From assembly GCF_002831585.1 (NCBI RefSeq), contig NZ_CP025113.1:248001-312000 (forward strand): a DNA stretch of 64,000 nucleotides, written 5' to 3'. The position numbers and the translations under genes were made by a program. This document shows, one piece after another, positions 46,420 through 55,657 of the stretch. The notes under the pieces are model-generated. The model did no database searches. It was not told the origin of the DNA and was given only the letters and a program-made list of their open reading frames with translations. Positions within the stretch are counted from its first letter, which is position 1. Every line of letters starts with the position of its first letter. Source of the DNA: Bradyrhizobium sp. SK17. Lineage in GTDB: Bacteria > Pseudomonadota > Alphaproteobacteria > Rhizobiales > Xanthobacteraceae.

Positions 46420-47685
46420 TCACAGCCACGGCGCGGGCTTGTCCATCGCGATCAGTGCGTCGACATCGATGCGCGGGCGGATCACGGCGTATTGGTCGTC
46501 CTTGACCAGCACCTCCGGCACCAGCGGCCGCGTGTTATAGGTACCGGCCTGCACCGCGCCATAGGCGCCGGCGGTCATGATCGCCAGGAGATCGCCGGCC
46601 TTCGGCTGCGGCAGCGCGCGGTCGAGCGCGAGATAGTCGCCGGTCTCGCAGACCGGGCCGACCACGTCGGCGATCATGGTCGGCGTGGCGGCGGCTGGCT
46701 GCCGCACGGGCAGGATGTCGTGATGCGCCTCATACAGCGTCGGCCGGATCAGGTCGTTCATCGCGGCGTCGATGATGACGAAATTCTTGGCATCGCCCGG
46801 CTTCACATGGATCACGCGGGCCACGAGGATGCCGGCATTGCCGACGATCATGCGGCCCGGCTCGAACATCAGCGTGCAGCCGAGATTGTGGGTGACGCGC
46901 TTGACCATCGCGGCATAGGCGGCCGGTTCCGGCGGCGCGGCGCGGTCCATGTAATAGGGAATGCCGAGGCCACCGCCAAAATCGACATGCGAGATGTCAT
47001 GGCCGTCGGCGCGCAGCGTCTGCACGAATTCGGCGAGCAGGCGGAAGGCGGCCTCCAGCGGGCCGAGATCGGTGATCTGACTGCCGATATGCACGTCGGT
47101 GCCGGTGACCTTGATGCCCGGCAGCTTCGCCGCGCGGGCATAGACCTCGCGGGCGCGTGCGATCGGAATGCCGAACTTGTTCTCCGACTTGCCGGTGGAA
47201 ATCTTGGCATGGGTGCCGGCATCGACGTCGGGATTGACCCGCACCGAGATCCGCGCGGTGGTCTTCATCTCGACCGCGAGTCGCGACAGCATCTCGAGCT
47301 CCGGCTCGGACTCGATATTGATGCAGAGGATGTCGGCCGCGAGTGCGGCACGCAGCTCGGGTTCGGTCTTGCCGACGCCGGAGAACAATATCTTCGAGGG
47401 CGGAATGCCAGCCGCCAGCGCCCGCTTCAATTCGCCGCCGGACACCACGTCGGCGCCGGCGCCGAGCTTGGCCAGCGTCCGCAACACCGACTGGTTGGAG
47501 TTCGCCTTCATGGCGTAGCACACCAACGCCTTCTCGCCGGCGAAGGCTTCGGTGAAGACGCGATAGTGCCGCTCCAGCGTCGCGGTCGAATAGCAATAGA
47601 ACGGCGTGCCGACGGCTTCCGCCAGCTCAATGAGATTGACCGCCTCGGCATGCAGCACGCCGTTGCGATAGTCGAAATGATTCAT
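46420..47685 (-). CDS. lysA: Diaminopimelate decarboxylase
   Basis: 421 aa. Last step of lysine synthesis: meso-diaminopimelate to lysine. PLP lysine in CYAMKANS (about residue 60), HIGSQ, GGGLGIPY, EPGR and the catalytic Cys in VCETGD are all present. It lies downstream of lptM and argH on the minus strand. Confidence 0.96.
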   Translation of the reverse strand: MNHFDYRNGVLHAEAVNLIELAEAVGTPFYCYSTATLERHYRVFTEAFAGEKALVCYAMKANSNQSVLRTLAKLGAGADVVSGGELKRALAAGIPPSKILFSGVGKTEPELRAALAADILCINIESEPELEMLSRLAVEMKTTARISVRVNPDVDAGTHAKISTGKSENKFGIPIARAREVYARAAKLPGIKVTGTDVHIGSQITDLGPLEAAFRLLAEFVQTLRADGHDISHVDFGGGLGIPYYMDRAAPPEPAAYAAMVKRVTHNLGCTLMFEPGRMIVGNAGILVARVIHVKPGDAKNFVIIDAAMNDLIRPTLYEAHHDILPVRQPAAATPTMIADVVGPVCETGDYLALDRALPQPKAGDLLAIMTAGAYGAVQAGTYNTRPLVPEVLVKDDQYAVIRPRIDVDALIAMDKPAPWL

Positions 47686-47700
47686 GACACGCTAGGTTGT

Positions 47701-47751
47701 TTGAGCATGATCTGTTCGGAAAACCGGTTGCCACTTTTCCGTATCATGCTC
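47701..47751. repeat. Dispersed GAGCATGATC...GATCATGCTC-type palindromic repeat, full copy
   Basis: TTGAGCATGATCTGTTCGG, then AAAACCGGTTGCCACTTTTC and CGTATCATGCTC: outer arms GAGCATGAT/ATCATGCTC pair, and GGAAAACCGG lies inside. It sits between lysA and lptM. Confidence 0.8.
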
Positions 47752-47757
47752 CCGAAA

Positions 47758-48027
47758 TTAGTTGCCGAGCAGCGGATCGAGGACGAAGGGCCGTTTATTG
47801 CCACGCGTCGCGGCCGGCGCCGCATCCGAGCCATAGGTCGGATTGAACACGCTGGGCTGTGCCGCCCGCTCGCTCTCGGTATCGCTCGCTGCGGCGCCCG
47901 GCGCGGCGTTCGCGGTCGGCGGCAGGTCGAGCGGTCCCTTGCGGCCGCAGCCGCCCAGCGCAAGCGCCGAAACGCCCAGCACAATAATGGCCCATCCCGA
48001 GGGGGTCAGGCGGTTCTTGCTAGTCAC
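47758..48027 (-). CDS. lptM: LptM (YifL)-type lipoprotein
   Basis: 89 aa from GTG 48027, which follows GGGGAA by 6 bases. Lipobox LGGC with acylated C27, immediately followed by the family signature GRKGPLDLPP. LptM assists oxidative maturation of LptD in the LPS-export machine at the outer membrane. The Ala/Pro-rich tail is unstructured. The argH-lptM-lysA order is conserved in many proteobacteria. Confidence 0.88.
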   Translation of the reverse strand: MTSKNRLTPSGWAIIVLGVSALALGGCGRKGPLDLPPTANAAPGAAASDTESERAAQPSVFNPTYGSDAAPAATRGNKRPFVLDPLLGN

Positions 48028-48119
48028 GACGAATTCCCCAATTTGGGGCGCACCATACAAACATTGGCGTGCTCTGGCGAGAGGCGGAGGACGATGAAAT
48101 CACGGCCAAATTTTCACGA

Positions 48120-49517
48120 TCAGCCCAATTTTCGCTCTTTTTCCAGCCGCTTGGCCCAGGCCTTGGCCTGCGCCATCACATTCTTCGGCGCCGTGCCGCC
48201 AAACGAGGTCCGGCTCTTGACCGAGGATTCGACGCTGAGCACCTTCAGCGCCTCTGCCGTAATCTTCGGTTCGACCTCCTGCATGGCCGCAAGCGGCAGT
48301 TCGTGCAGCGCCACGCCCTTGCTGGAGGCCAAGCCGACGATGCGTCCGGTAACGTGGTGGGCATCGCGGAAGGGCATTTTCAGGGTGCGCACCAGCCAGT
48401 CGGCAAGGTCGGTCGCAGTGGCATAGCCCTCGCCGGCCGCGGCCTTCATCTTTGCTTCGTCGGGCACCAGATCCTCGACCATGCCGGTCATGGCGCGGAT
48501 CGCGAGCGACAGCGCCTCGAACGCCTCCATCGCGCCCTGCTTGTCCTCCTGCATGTCCTTTTGATAGGCGAGCGGCAGGCCCTTCATCACGATCAGGAGC
48601 GCGGTGAGCGCACCGATCACACGGCCGGTCTTGGCGCGCACCAGCTCGGCCGCGTCCGGATTGCGCTTCTGCGGCATGATCGACGAGCCGGTGGTGAACT
48701 TGTCGCTGAGCTTGACGAGGCCGACGAGCGGCGAGGTCCAGATCACGATCTCTTCGGCGAAGCGCGACATGTGCACCGCGCAGATCGCGGCGGCCGACAG
48801 CGTCTCCAGCACGAAATCGCGATCCGATACCGCGTCGAGCGAATTGGCCATCGGACGGTCGAAGCCGAGCGCCTTGGCGGTCGCAGTGCGGTCGATCGGA
48901 AACGAGGTGCCGGCGAGCGCGGCGGCGCCGAGCGGCGATTCGTTCAGCCGCTTGCGCGCGTCGGCAAAGCGGCCACGGTCGCGGCCGGCCATCTCGACAT
49001 AGGCCAGCAGATGATGGCCGAAGGTGACGGGCTGCGCGGTTTGCAGATGGGTGAAGCCCGGCATCACGGTTCCGGCATGCTCCAGCGCGCGGGTCACCAG
49101 CGCCTGCTGGAACGCGGCCAGCGCCGCGTTCGTCTCGTCGATCGTGTCGCGGACATAGAGCCGGAAATCGGTGGCGACCTGGTCGTTGCGCGAGCGTGCG
49201 GTGTGCAGCCGGCCCGCGGCCGGCCCGATCAGCTCGGACAGCCGCGACTCCACGTTCATATGGATGTCCTCGAGCGCACGCTTGAAGTCGAAATCGCCCT
49301 TGCCGATTTCTGACAAAATCGTGTCTAGACCTTTACCGATATTTTTCGCATCAGCTGAGGTGATGATGCCCTGCGCGGCGAGCATCGCGGCGTGGGCCTT
49401 GGACGCGGCAATGTCCTGGGCATAAAGGTGACGGTCGACGTCGATGGAGACGTTGATTTCCTCCATGATCGCGTCGGGACGCTCCGAGAACCGGCCGCCC
49501 CACATCTTGTTGCTCAT
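48120..49517 (-). CDS. argH: Argininosuccinate lyase
   Basis: 465 aa from ATG 49517, standard family length. Splits argininosuccinate into arginine and fumarate. MWGGRF at the start and the superfamily signature [12 protein letters not shown] are present. The frame is open to 49700, but upstream residues are not conserved and would overlap tlpA. Divergent from tlpA. Confidence 0.96.
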   Translation of the reverse strand: MSNKMWGGRFSERPDAIMEEINVSIDVDRHLYAQDIAASKAHAAMLAAQGIITSADAKNIGKGLDTILSEIGKGDFDFKRALEDIHMNVESRLSELIGPAAGRLHTARSRNDQVATDFRLYVRDTIDETNAALAAFQQALVTRALEHAGTVMPGFTHLQTAQPVTFGHHLLAYVEMAGRDRGRFADARKRLNESPLGAAALAGTSFPIDRTATAKALGFDRPMANSLDAVSDRDFVLETLSAAAICAVHMSRFAEEIVIWTSPLVGLVKLSDKFTTGSSIMPQKRNPDAAELVRAKTGRVIGALTALLIVMKGLPLAYQKDMQEDKQGAMEAFEALSLAIRAMTGMVEDLVPDEAKMKAAAGEGYATATDLADWLVRTLKMPFRDAHHVTGRIVGLASSKGVALHELPLAAMQEVEPKITAEALKVLSVESSVKSRTSFGGTAPKNVMAQAKAWAKRLEKERKLG

Positions 49518-49632
49518 GACATCTCGCTCACGAATTTGCATTTCAGGCCTTGCTGTTTCATTGGCCGTAGCGCGAAACAGGATGGCGGTTCCGAACGTAT
49601 TCCCGGCACTGCATAGCCATAACTGACCCAGG

Positions 49633-50325
49633 ATGACAAACGATATGCCCGAGACGCCCCCATCTGAGCCGACCGCCAAGCCGACTGCCAAGCGGCGCAT
49701 ACCGCTGGTGATCGGCGCCGTGCTGGTCGGAGCCGTGATCGGCTATGTCGGGGTCTCCAGCCTCAGGCATCCCCCCGGCGGCGACGTGGCCTGCAACGGC
49801 GCGGTCGCACTGGCCAAGAAGATCGCCCCGCTCGCCCATGGCGAGGTCGCGGCGCTGACCATGGCCACCACGCCGTTGAGGATACCGGACCTCGCCTTCG
49901 AGGACGCCAACGGCCAGCCGAAGAAACTCTCGGATTGGCGCGGCAAGACCGTGCTGGTCAATCTGTGGGCCACCTGGTGCGTACCCTGCCGCAAGGAGAT
50001 GCCGGCGCTCGACAGCCTGCAAACCAAGCTCGGCGGCAAGGATTTCGAGGTGGTCGCGATCAACATCGACACCCGCGACCCGGACAAGCCGAAGAACTTC
50101 CTGAAAGAGGCCAATCTGACCAATCTCAGCTATTTCAGCGATCAGAAAGCCAAGGTTTTTCAGGATCTTAAGAACATAGGCAAGGCGCTCGGCATGCCGA
50201 CCTCGGTGCTGGTCGACGGCCAGGGCTGCGAGATCGCCAATATCGCCGGCCCCGCCGAATGGGCGAGCGACGATGCGATCAAGCTGGTGAAGGCGGCGCT
50301 AGCCCCGGCCGCGGCGGGGTTCTGA
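49633..50325 (+). CDS. tlpA: TlpA thiol:disulfide interchange protein
   Basis: 230 aa (226 from the ATG at 49645, which has AGGA 11 bases upstream and fits the known protein better). An N-terminal membrane anchor (about 23-43) precedes a periplasmic thioredoxin domain with active site WCVPC at 115-119. In Bradyrhizobium TlpA reduces the copper-chaperone and cytochrome oxidase CoxB for aa3 oxidase assembly. Sequence segments such as [15 protein letters not shown] closely resemble that protein. Confidence 0.95.
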   Translation: MTNDMPETPPSEPTAKPTAKRRIPLVIGAVLVGAVIGYVGVSSLRHPPGGDVACNGAVALAKKIAPLAHGEVAALTMATTPLRIPDLAFEDANGQPKKLSDWRGKTVLVNLWATWCVPCRKEMPALDSLQTKLGGKDFEVVAINIDTRDPDKPKNFLKEANLTNLSYFSDQKAKVFQDLKNIGKALGMPTSVLVDGQGCEIANIAGPAEWASDDAIKLVKAALAPAAAGF

Positions 50326-50514
50326 TCAGGCGACGGCGTTGAGGTTGCCGCCGATTCCGGGCGACAGATTCGCGGTCGAAGGCGTGCCGAGCAGGGTCTG
50401 AACCGCGAACTTTTCCGCGTCGAGGTTTTGCTTGGTCACGCGGGTCGCGATCTCACCTTGCAGGTTGCCCTGCTGCATCGACAGGATGCTGGTGACCATG
50501 CTCATCATGTCCAT
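50326..50514 (-). CDS. YjfB-family putative motility protein
   Basis: 62 aa from ATG 50514, with GGGAG 8 bases upstream. The Met-rich start MDMMSMVTSILSMQQGN and the helical body followed by a Gly/Asn-rich tail fit the YjfB (DUF6/PF14070-like) small protein family, of unknown function. Its stop abuts the tlpA stop with no base between them. Confidence 0.72.
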   Translation of the reverse strand: MDMMSMVTSILSMQQGNLQGEIATRVTKQNLDAEKFAVQTLLGTPSTANLSPGIGGNLNAVA

Positions 50515-50582
50515 ACGCGGTACTCCCAAGTGCAACTTGACGTAGCGCGCGAAAGTTAATGCTTGGGTAACGGATGGCCGCG

Positions 50583-50801
50583 TCAGGCTGACGCATCGTC
50601 GTCTTCATGGCGCAGGAGGTCGCCCGGCTGGCACTTCAGATAGGTGCAGATCCGCTCCAGTGTGTCGAACCGGACGCCTTTCACCTTGCCCTGCTTGAGC
50701 AGGGACAGATTGGCCTCGGTGATCCCGACATATTCGGCAAGCTCCTTCGATTTCACGTTGCGCTCGGCGAGCATCACGTTGAGCCGGACCCGGATCGGCA
50801 T
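50583..50801 (-). CDS. XRE-family helix-turn-helix regulator (YozG-like)
   Basis: 72 aa consisting of one Cro/CI helix-turn-helix (KSKELAEYVGITEANLSLLK at about 17-36) and an acidic tail. It lies 9 bases after the DUF2975 gene on the same strand; XRE-DUF2975 pairs are common and probably regulate their own promoter. Confidence 0.88.
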   Translation of the reverse strand: MPIRVRLNVMLAERNVKSKELAEYVGITEANLSLLKQGKVKGVRFDTLERICTYLKCQPGDLLRHEDDDASA

Positions 50802-50810
50802 TGCAAAGCC

Positions 50811-51386
50811 TCAGACGAATTGCGCGTGCTCGTCGGCGATCGCGTTGGCCTCGGCCATCACCCAGGCGGTCACCGCGACTAGGCCGGCGAACAGCAGGGC
50901 CAGCAGCGTATCGGAGCCGAACGCGATCACGACCGATTTGCCTTGCGCGTAGGTCTGCCAGCTCAGCAAAATCGAGAGCAGCGCGCCGATCAGCGGCTTC
51001 AGCAGGGTCGAGGCGAGCATCGCGATCGCGAGGTCGCGCAACCCCGCAACGTTATCGGCGGTAAAGAAACGTCCCGCGGCGAACGCACTGAAGCAGCGGC
51101 GCACCCGCGACAATCCCCAGATCAGACAGGCCAGCGGCATTGCCGAGACCATCAGGCTCATCACGCGGACCAGCCAACCGATCGGATGGAATGCGACGCC
51201 GTTCAGCCCGGCATCGCGCAGGATCGCCTCATCCGGGCTCGCCAGCCAATAGGCCAGTAATCCCACGGCGAGCACGAAGGAGATCGCGGTACACGCATAG
51301 GCGAGCACGCGGCTGACCGAGCGGATGCGGGCGAGGCGCGCGGGCCGCACGGACGGGGAAAACTCTGACGAAAGGGACACAGACAT
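50811..51386 (-). CDS. DUF2975 membrane protein
   Basis: 191 aa with four predicted helices (about 27-50, 70-93, 112-140, 155-178), the DUF2975 layout. Function unknown; paired with the downstream XRE regulator. It could act as a membrane partner sequestering or sensing for the regulator. Divergent from a small secreted protein. Confidence 0.85.
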   Translation of the reverse strand: MSVSLSSEFSPSVRPARLARIRSVSRVLAYACTAISFVLAVGLLAYWLASPDEAILRDAGLNGVAFHPIGWLVRVMSLMVSAMPLACLIWGLSRVRRCFSAFAAGRFFTADNVAGLRDLAIAMLASTLLKPLIGALLSILLSWQTYAQGKSVVIAFGSDTLLALLFAGLVAVTAWVMAEANAIADEHAQFV

Positions 51387-51413
51387 ACTCGACCTCGGAG
51401 GTTGCTGGCGTAT

Positions 51414-51434
51414 TATTATTGTTTTACGATAATA
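51414..51434. promoter_or_regulatory. AT-rich palindrome, candidate XRE operator
   Basis: TATTATTGT-TTT-ACGATAATA, an 8-of-9 bp palindrome in an unusually AT-rich divergent promoter between the DUF2975/XRE operon and the secreted protein at 51471. Its position suggests shared control of both directions by the XRE protein. Confidence 0.5.
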
Positions 51435-51470
51435 AATATTCGCAAGTCAACATATCTTGAAAGGTACCTC

Positions 51471-51827
51471 ATGCTCCGACGCCCCGCGCGCACCATCTGC
51501 GCTCTTCTCTTGCTGACCACAACCGTGCATGCGCAGCCTTCGACATCGCGTGGACAGATCTCGGTCGCGCAGGTCGGGGCGATGCTGGATCAGGCCGCCA
51601 CCAATCCGACCGCGCGCCAGACATTGACGGCGTATCTGGCCGGGTCAGGCGAAACCGCCGGCTGGCTGATGGATACGGCACGCGGCCTGCCGCCCTGCGC
51701 GCGGCGGCTGTCACTCGACGCACAGCAGGCTCGCGACGCGATCGCCGGCGCCACCGCCGAGACACCGGCGACGCCGCTGATCATCCGCGGCATGCTGAGG
51801 CGCGCAGGATGCCGGTTGACCGAATGA
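51471..51827 (+). CDS. Small secreted hypothetical protein
   Basis: 118 aa from ATG 51471, which has AAGG 8 bases upstream. Signal peptide (about 1-21, ends VHAQP), then a helical domain (QISVAQVGAMLDQ onward) with two cysteines (about 75 and 114) that could form a disulfide. The size and Cys pattern loosely recall Rap1a-type immunity proteins, but no assignment is justified. Confidence 0.6.
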   Translation: MLRRPARTICALLLLTTTVHAQPSTSRGQISVAQVGAMLDQAATNPTARQTLTAYLAGSGETAGWLMDTARGLPPCARRLSLDAQQARDAIAGATAETPATPLIIRGMLRRAGCRLTE

Positions 51828-51834
51828 CGGACGC

Positions 51835-52692
51835 CTAAGCCGCGTTCGCCGCGAAGGCCGCACCGAGCGTGCGAAGCGCCTGCCGGGTCCGCACGTCGGA
51901 CAGCTTTGAGTAGAGCACGACATCGCGGCTCGGCAACGGCGGCAGGCCAAGCCGCGGCCCGAGGTCGACGGTATCCGCCGGCGCCACCCGGCGCGCCAGC
52001 GCCGCGACCGCAAGGCCCGCTGAAATCGCCGCGCCGATCGTCGCAAGGCCGCCACCGACGAACGCTTCGGTCCAGGGAATGCCGGCAGCGTCGAGCGCCT
52101 CGACCGCCATCGCGCGCACGCTGCACGGCTCGGCCTGTGTCGCCAGACGCAGCGGCTCGCCAGGGCGATGGTGGAAATCGGGTGCGGCCATCCAGCCGAA
52201 TGATTCCTCGAACAAGACGTCGCCATCGCGGCGTTCGGCGTCGTGGCGCAGCACGATCGCCGCATCGAGCCTGCCGTCGTCGAATGCGCTGAGCACGGAC
52301 CGCGACGTGTCGACATGGAGCTGGATCACCAGCCCCGGATCGGTGGCGTTCATCCGCTTCAACAGCGATGCGAGCTCCGATCCGACGATGTGGTGGCTGA
52401 TGCCGACCATCAGCCGCCGGTGCTCGACCGCGAACGCCCCGATCGCCGACTGATGCGCGGCAACCAGATCGCGCGCGGCGCCGAGGAAGGCGGCGCCTTC
52501 AGCGGACAGCCGCACCAACCGCGGCGTTCGCTCCAGCAGCCGGCGGCCGAGCCCATCCTCCAGCCGCCTGATCTTCAGGCTGACCGCGGACTGCGTGGTC
52601 TCCATCGCCTGGGCCGCGCGGGTGAAGCTACTGAGGTCCGCCACCAGCACGAAGGCCTGCACCGCCTCGATGTCGAGCGCCTTCATGGCCAT
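51835..52692 (-). CDS. LysR-family transcriptional regulator
   Basis: 285 aa (283 from the internal ATG 52686). Helix-turn-helix SSFTRAAQAMETTQSAVSLK near residues 21-40, then the substrate-binding domain. Divergent from the tautomerase-aminotransferase operon with a repeat-rich operator between them; that operon is its probable target. Confidence 0.92.
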   Translation of the reverse strand: MAMKALDIEAVQAFVLVADLSSFTRAAQAMETTQSAVSLKIRRLEDGLGRRLLERTPRLVRLSAEGAAFLGAARDLVAAHQSAIGAFAVEHRRLMVGISHHIVGSELASLLKRMNATDPGLVIQLHVDTSRSVLSAFDDGRLDAAIVLRHDAERRDGDVLFEESFGWMAAPDFHHRPGEPLRLATQAEPCSVRAMAVEALDAAGIPWTEAFVGGGLATIGAAISAGLAVAALARRVAPADTVDLGPRLGLPPLPSRDVVLYSKLSDVRTRQALRTLGAAFAANAA

Positions 52693-52743
52693 TCATTGGA
52701 AATGAATATCATTGAAATGCATTATCATACGGTTTTCCAATGA
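52693..52743. promoter_or_regulatory. Candidate LysR operator
   Basis: Perfect 10-bp inverted repeat TCATTGGAAA (52693-52702) and TTTCCAATGA (52734-52743), plus a near-direct repeat TCATTGAAA at 52709-52717. The left arm abuts the lysR start codon, so bound regulator would repress its own gene while activating the tautomerase operon. Confidence 0.6.
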
Positions 52744-52800
52744 TCAACGAAGCCCTAGGTTCGGCTGAACGCAACGATCGCCGCTAGGAGAGCCAACATC

Positions 52801-53184
52801 ATGCCGCTGACCCGCGTCTCGCTGCGGCGGGGCAAGCCCGCCGCCTACCGCAAGTCAATCCTCGAAAGCCTGTATCGCGCCATGCGCGAGACCTTCGATG
52901 TGCCGGAAGACGATCGCTTCATGACGATCTCCGAGCACGACGATGACGACTTCGTCTACGGCGCCGATTACCTCGGCATCAGGCGGAGCGACGACCTGGT
53001 CATCATCCAGATCACGGTCAGCAACACCCGCCCCGTGGCGCAGAAGCAGAGGCTGTATCGGCGGATCGTCGAGCTGCTGGCGGAAAGTCCCGGGCTGCGC
53101 CGCGAGGACATCTTCATCAACCTGGTCGAGGTGCTGCCCGAGAACTGGTCGTTCGGCAACGGTGAGGCGCAGTACGTCCGATGA
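52801..53184 (+). CDS. Tautomerase-family protein (4-OT superfamily)
   Basis: 127 aa. Pro2, exposed after Met removal (MPLTRVSL), is the catalytic base of this superfamily. The length and the ITVSNTRPVAQKQRLYRRI stretch fit Tautomerase_2 proteins (cis-CaaD/MSAD-like relatives). Overlaps the next gene as ATGA at 53181-53184. Confidence 0.88.
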   Translation: MPLTRVSLRRGKPAAYRKSILESLYRAMRETFDVPEDDRFMTISEHDDDDFVYGADYLGIRRSDDLVIIQITVSNTRPVAQKQRLYRRIVELLAESPGLRREDIFINLVEVLPENWSFGNGEAQYVR

Positions 53185-54392
53185 CTGCCACACCGCTCCT
53201 CTCGCCGCGGATGAGCGGCATCAAGCCTTCGCCCGCATCGGTGCTGCGGCGCCGCGCACGCGAGCTGCGCGCGGCCGGGCGCGACATCATCGAGCTGTCG
53301 TCGGGCAACCTGGACTTCCCGACGCCTGACCATGTGATCGCGGCGGCGCATCAGGCGGCCCTGCGCGGCGAGACCCGTTACACCGATGTCGATGGTACGC
53401 CGGAGCTGAAGCAGGCGGTGCAGGCCGCGCTGCGGCGCGATCATCGCCTCGACTACGGGCTGGACGAGATCGCCATCACCAACGGCTCGACCCAGGCGCT
53501 GTTCAACGCGCTGCTGGCGACGCTGGCAGCCGAAGACGAAGTGATCATCCCCGCACCCTATTGGGCCCCCTATCTCGACCAGGTGCGGCTCGCAGGCGCG
53601 ACGCCGGTGGTCGTGCCATGCGCGCAGAACAACGGCTTCAAGCTGCGCGCGGATGATCTGCGAGCGGCGATCTCGGCGCGAACCCGTTGGGTCATCGTCA
53701 ACAATCCGGTCAATCCCTCCGGCGCGCTGTATTCGCATGAGGACCTCAGCGAGATCGCCGCGGTCCTGTTGCAGCATCCGGACATCTTCGTGCTGGCCGA
53801 CGGGCTCTACGAGCACATCACGTTCGACGGCGCGCCGGCGCCGACGCTAGCGGCAATCGAGCCGCGCCTGAAGCCGCGGACGCTGACGGTCAGCGGCCTC
53901 GCCAAGAGCTACGCCATGATGGGGTGGCGGATCGGCTATGCCGCCGGACCTGCGGCGCTGATCCGCGCGATGATCACGATCCAGTCGCAAACCACGTCCG
54001 GCGCATCGTCGATCAGCCAGGCCGCCGCGGTCGCGGCGCTCGATGGCGCGCAGGAGGTGCTGGCCGAGCGCGCCGCAATCCTTTGCGGGCGGCGGGATCG
54101 CTTTGTCGAACTCGTGAACGGATGCGCCGGGTTGTCCTGCGCGCCGCCCGAAGGCACGTTCTATCTGCTGGTCAACTGCGCCGGCGTGATCGGCAAGCGC
54201 GCGCCCGACGGCCGGGCGATCGAGACCGACCGCGACTTCTCGACCTATCTGCTCGAACAGGCGGACGTGGTGGTGTTCCCCGGCGAGGATTTTGGGCTGT
54301 CGCCCTATTTCCGCGTCAGCTTCGCCAACCCGTCGGCGACCATCGAGGAAGCCGCGAGACGGGTGAGGCGCGCCTGCGCGACACTGCAATGA
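53181..54392 (+). CDS. PLP-dependent class I/II aminotransferase
   Basis: 403 aa, fold type I. NPVNPSGALY, the PLP lysine in SGLAKSYAMMGWRIGYA (about residue 237) and the terminal Arg (SPYFRVSFA) are visible. Aspartate/aromatic-type substrate range. Translationally coupled to the tautomerase, suggesting they act on one keto/enol pathway. Confidence 0.93.
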   Translation: MTATPLLSPRMSGIKPSPASVLRRRARELRAAGRDIIELSSGNLDFPTPDHVIAAAHQAALRGETRYTDVDGTPELKQAVQAALRRDHRLDYGLDEIAITNGSTQALFNALLATLAAEDEVIIPAPYWAPYLDQVRLAGATPVVVPCAQNNGFKLRADDLRAAISARTRWVIVNNPVNPSGALYSHEDLSEIAAVLLQHPDIFVLADGLYEHITFDGAPAPTLAAIEPRLKPRTLTVSGLAKSYAMMGWRIGYAAGPAALIRAMITIQSQTTSGASSISQAAAVAALDGAQEVLAERAAILCGRRDRFVELVNGCAGLSCAPPEGTFYLLVNCAGVIGKRAPDGRAIETDRDFSTYLLEQADVVVFPGEDFGLSPYFRVSFANPSATIEEAARRVRRACATLQ

Positions 54393-54514
54393 CGCCTCTC
54401 CAGCAGAGACAGCGTCTTGCGCTAGCAGCTCATTTGTTCGGACTTGGGACGGGCGTAACTGTCATCATCAGTCTCGTACCCGCGACGCTTGCGCTGTTGC
54501 GGGCGCTGAACTGA
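54389..54514 (+). CDS. 41-aa membrane microprotein coupled to the aminotransferase
   Basis: The ATG overlaps the aminotransferase stop (ATGA, 54389-54392). The product has a basic N-terminus (QQRQR) and one hydrophobic segment (about 10-39). No family was recognised. The overlap is the main evidence for translation. Confidence 0.5.
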   Translation: MTPLQQRQRLALAAHLFGLGTGVTVIISLVPATLALLRALN

Positions 54515-54529
54515 AGCGCGAGCCGATGA

Positions 54530-55411
54530 CTATCGCGTCGGGACCGGCTTGTCGCCGCGATAGTCGTAGAAGCCGCGCTGGCTCTTGCGTCCGAGCCAGC
54601 CAGCCTCGACATACTTCACCAGCAGCGGGCACGGCCGGTATTTGGAATCCGCCAGCCCCTCATGCAGCACCTGCATGATCGACAGGCAGGTATCGAGGCC
54701 GATGAAATCGGCGAGCTCGAGCGGGCCCATCGGATGGTGCGCGCCGAGCTTCATCGCGGCATCGATCGCCTCGACGTTGCCGACGCCTTCATACAGCGTA
54801 TAGATCGCCTCGTTGATCATCGGCAGCAGGATGCGGTTGACGATGAAGGCGGGGAAATCCTCCGACACCGCGACCTGCTTGCCGAGCTTGGCGACGAACG
54901 CCTTGGCGGTGTCGAAGGTCACGTCGTCGGTGGCGATGCCGCGGATCAGCTCGACCAGCTCCATCGCCGGCACCGGATTCATGAAATGAATGCCGATGAA
55001 TTTCTCCGGGCGATCAGTCGAGGCGGCGAGCCTCGTGATCGAGATCGACGACGAGTTGGTCGCGACGATCGCTTCGGGCTTCAGCACCGCACAGACGTCG
55101 TGGAAGATCTTGCGCTTGGTCTCTTCCTTCTCGACCGCGGTCTCGATCACGAGATCGCAATCGGCCAGCGCATCGATCGTTTCGGCGGAAGCGATGCGGT
55201 CGAGCGCCTGCTTCCTCTCGCTCTCGCTGATCGCCTTCTTGGCGACCTGGCGGGTCAGATTGCCGTTGATGGTCGCCAGCGCCGACTTCAGCCGGTCGCC
55301 CGAGACATCGTTGAGCACCACGTCGAAGCCAGCCAGCGCCGCCACATGGGCGATGCCGTTGCCCATCTGGCCCGAACCGATCACGCCGACCTTTTTGATT
55401 GCCACCGTCAT
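54530..55411 (-). CDS. 3-hydroxybutyryl-CoA dehydrogenase
   Basis: 293 aa from ATG 55411. Rossmann GSGQMGNGIA near residue 11, TNSSSISIT, and catalytic His in GIHFMNPVPAMELVE. NAD(P)-dependent interconversion of acetoacetyl-CoA and 3-hydroxybutyryl-CoA in fatty-acid or PHB metabolism. It lies downstream of etfBA on the same strand, separated by a terminator, so it is expressed separately. Confidence 0.93.
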   Translation of the reverse strand: MTVAIKKVGVIGSGQMGNGIAHVAALAGFDVVLNDVSGDRLKSALATINGNLTRQVAKKAISESERKQALDRIASAETIDALADCDLVIETAVEKEETKRKIFHDVCAVLKPEAIVATNSSSISITRLAASTDRPEKFIGIHFMNPVPAMELVELIRGIATDDVTFDTAKAFVAKLGKQVAVSEDFPAFIVNRILLPMINEAIYTLYEGVGNVEAIDAAMKLGAHHPMGPLELADFIGLDTCLSIMQVLHEGLADSKYRPCPLLVKYVEAGWLGRKSQRGFYDYRGDKPVPTR

Positions 55412-55568
55412 CTTGTCATCCACCGGAACGGCGCGCATGTCGCGCCTGCCCAATTCCAACGATACCCGAAGCGAAGCCTTCCGGGTTGCCCAATCCGCCG
55501 GAAAACGTTTCCCGGGACCATGATGTGATCACCAAGTAATCGCATCCGATCCATCTTCCTTGTCGGGC

Positions 55569-55600
55569 ACGATCTTTCCGGAAAACCGTTTCCGGATCGT
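55569..55600. repeat. Dispersed TTTCCGGAAAACCG repeat, short copy
   Basis: GATCTTTCCGGAAAACCGTT followed by TCCGGATC; inner part of the same palindromic family as 47701-47751. Confidence 0.6.
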
Positions 55601-55618
55601 TGCCCCAACAATAATAAC

Positions 55619-55647
55619 ACCGGCCGGAGATTACTCATCCGGCCGGT
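55619..55647 (-). terminator. Hairpin terminator of the etfBA operon
   Basis: Perfect 9-bp stem ACCGGCCGG (55619-55627) and CCGGCCGGT (55639-55647). Read on the minus strand it is followed by GTTATTATTG, a moderately T-rich tail, just after the etfA stop. Confidence 0.7.
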
Positions 55648-55657
55648 ATTTTGTCGC

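Noticed and set aside
51471..51827. Immunity protein of a toxin system
   Set aside because: Size and cysteine pattern are only loosely similar and no toxin gene is adjacent.
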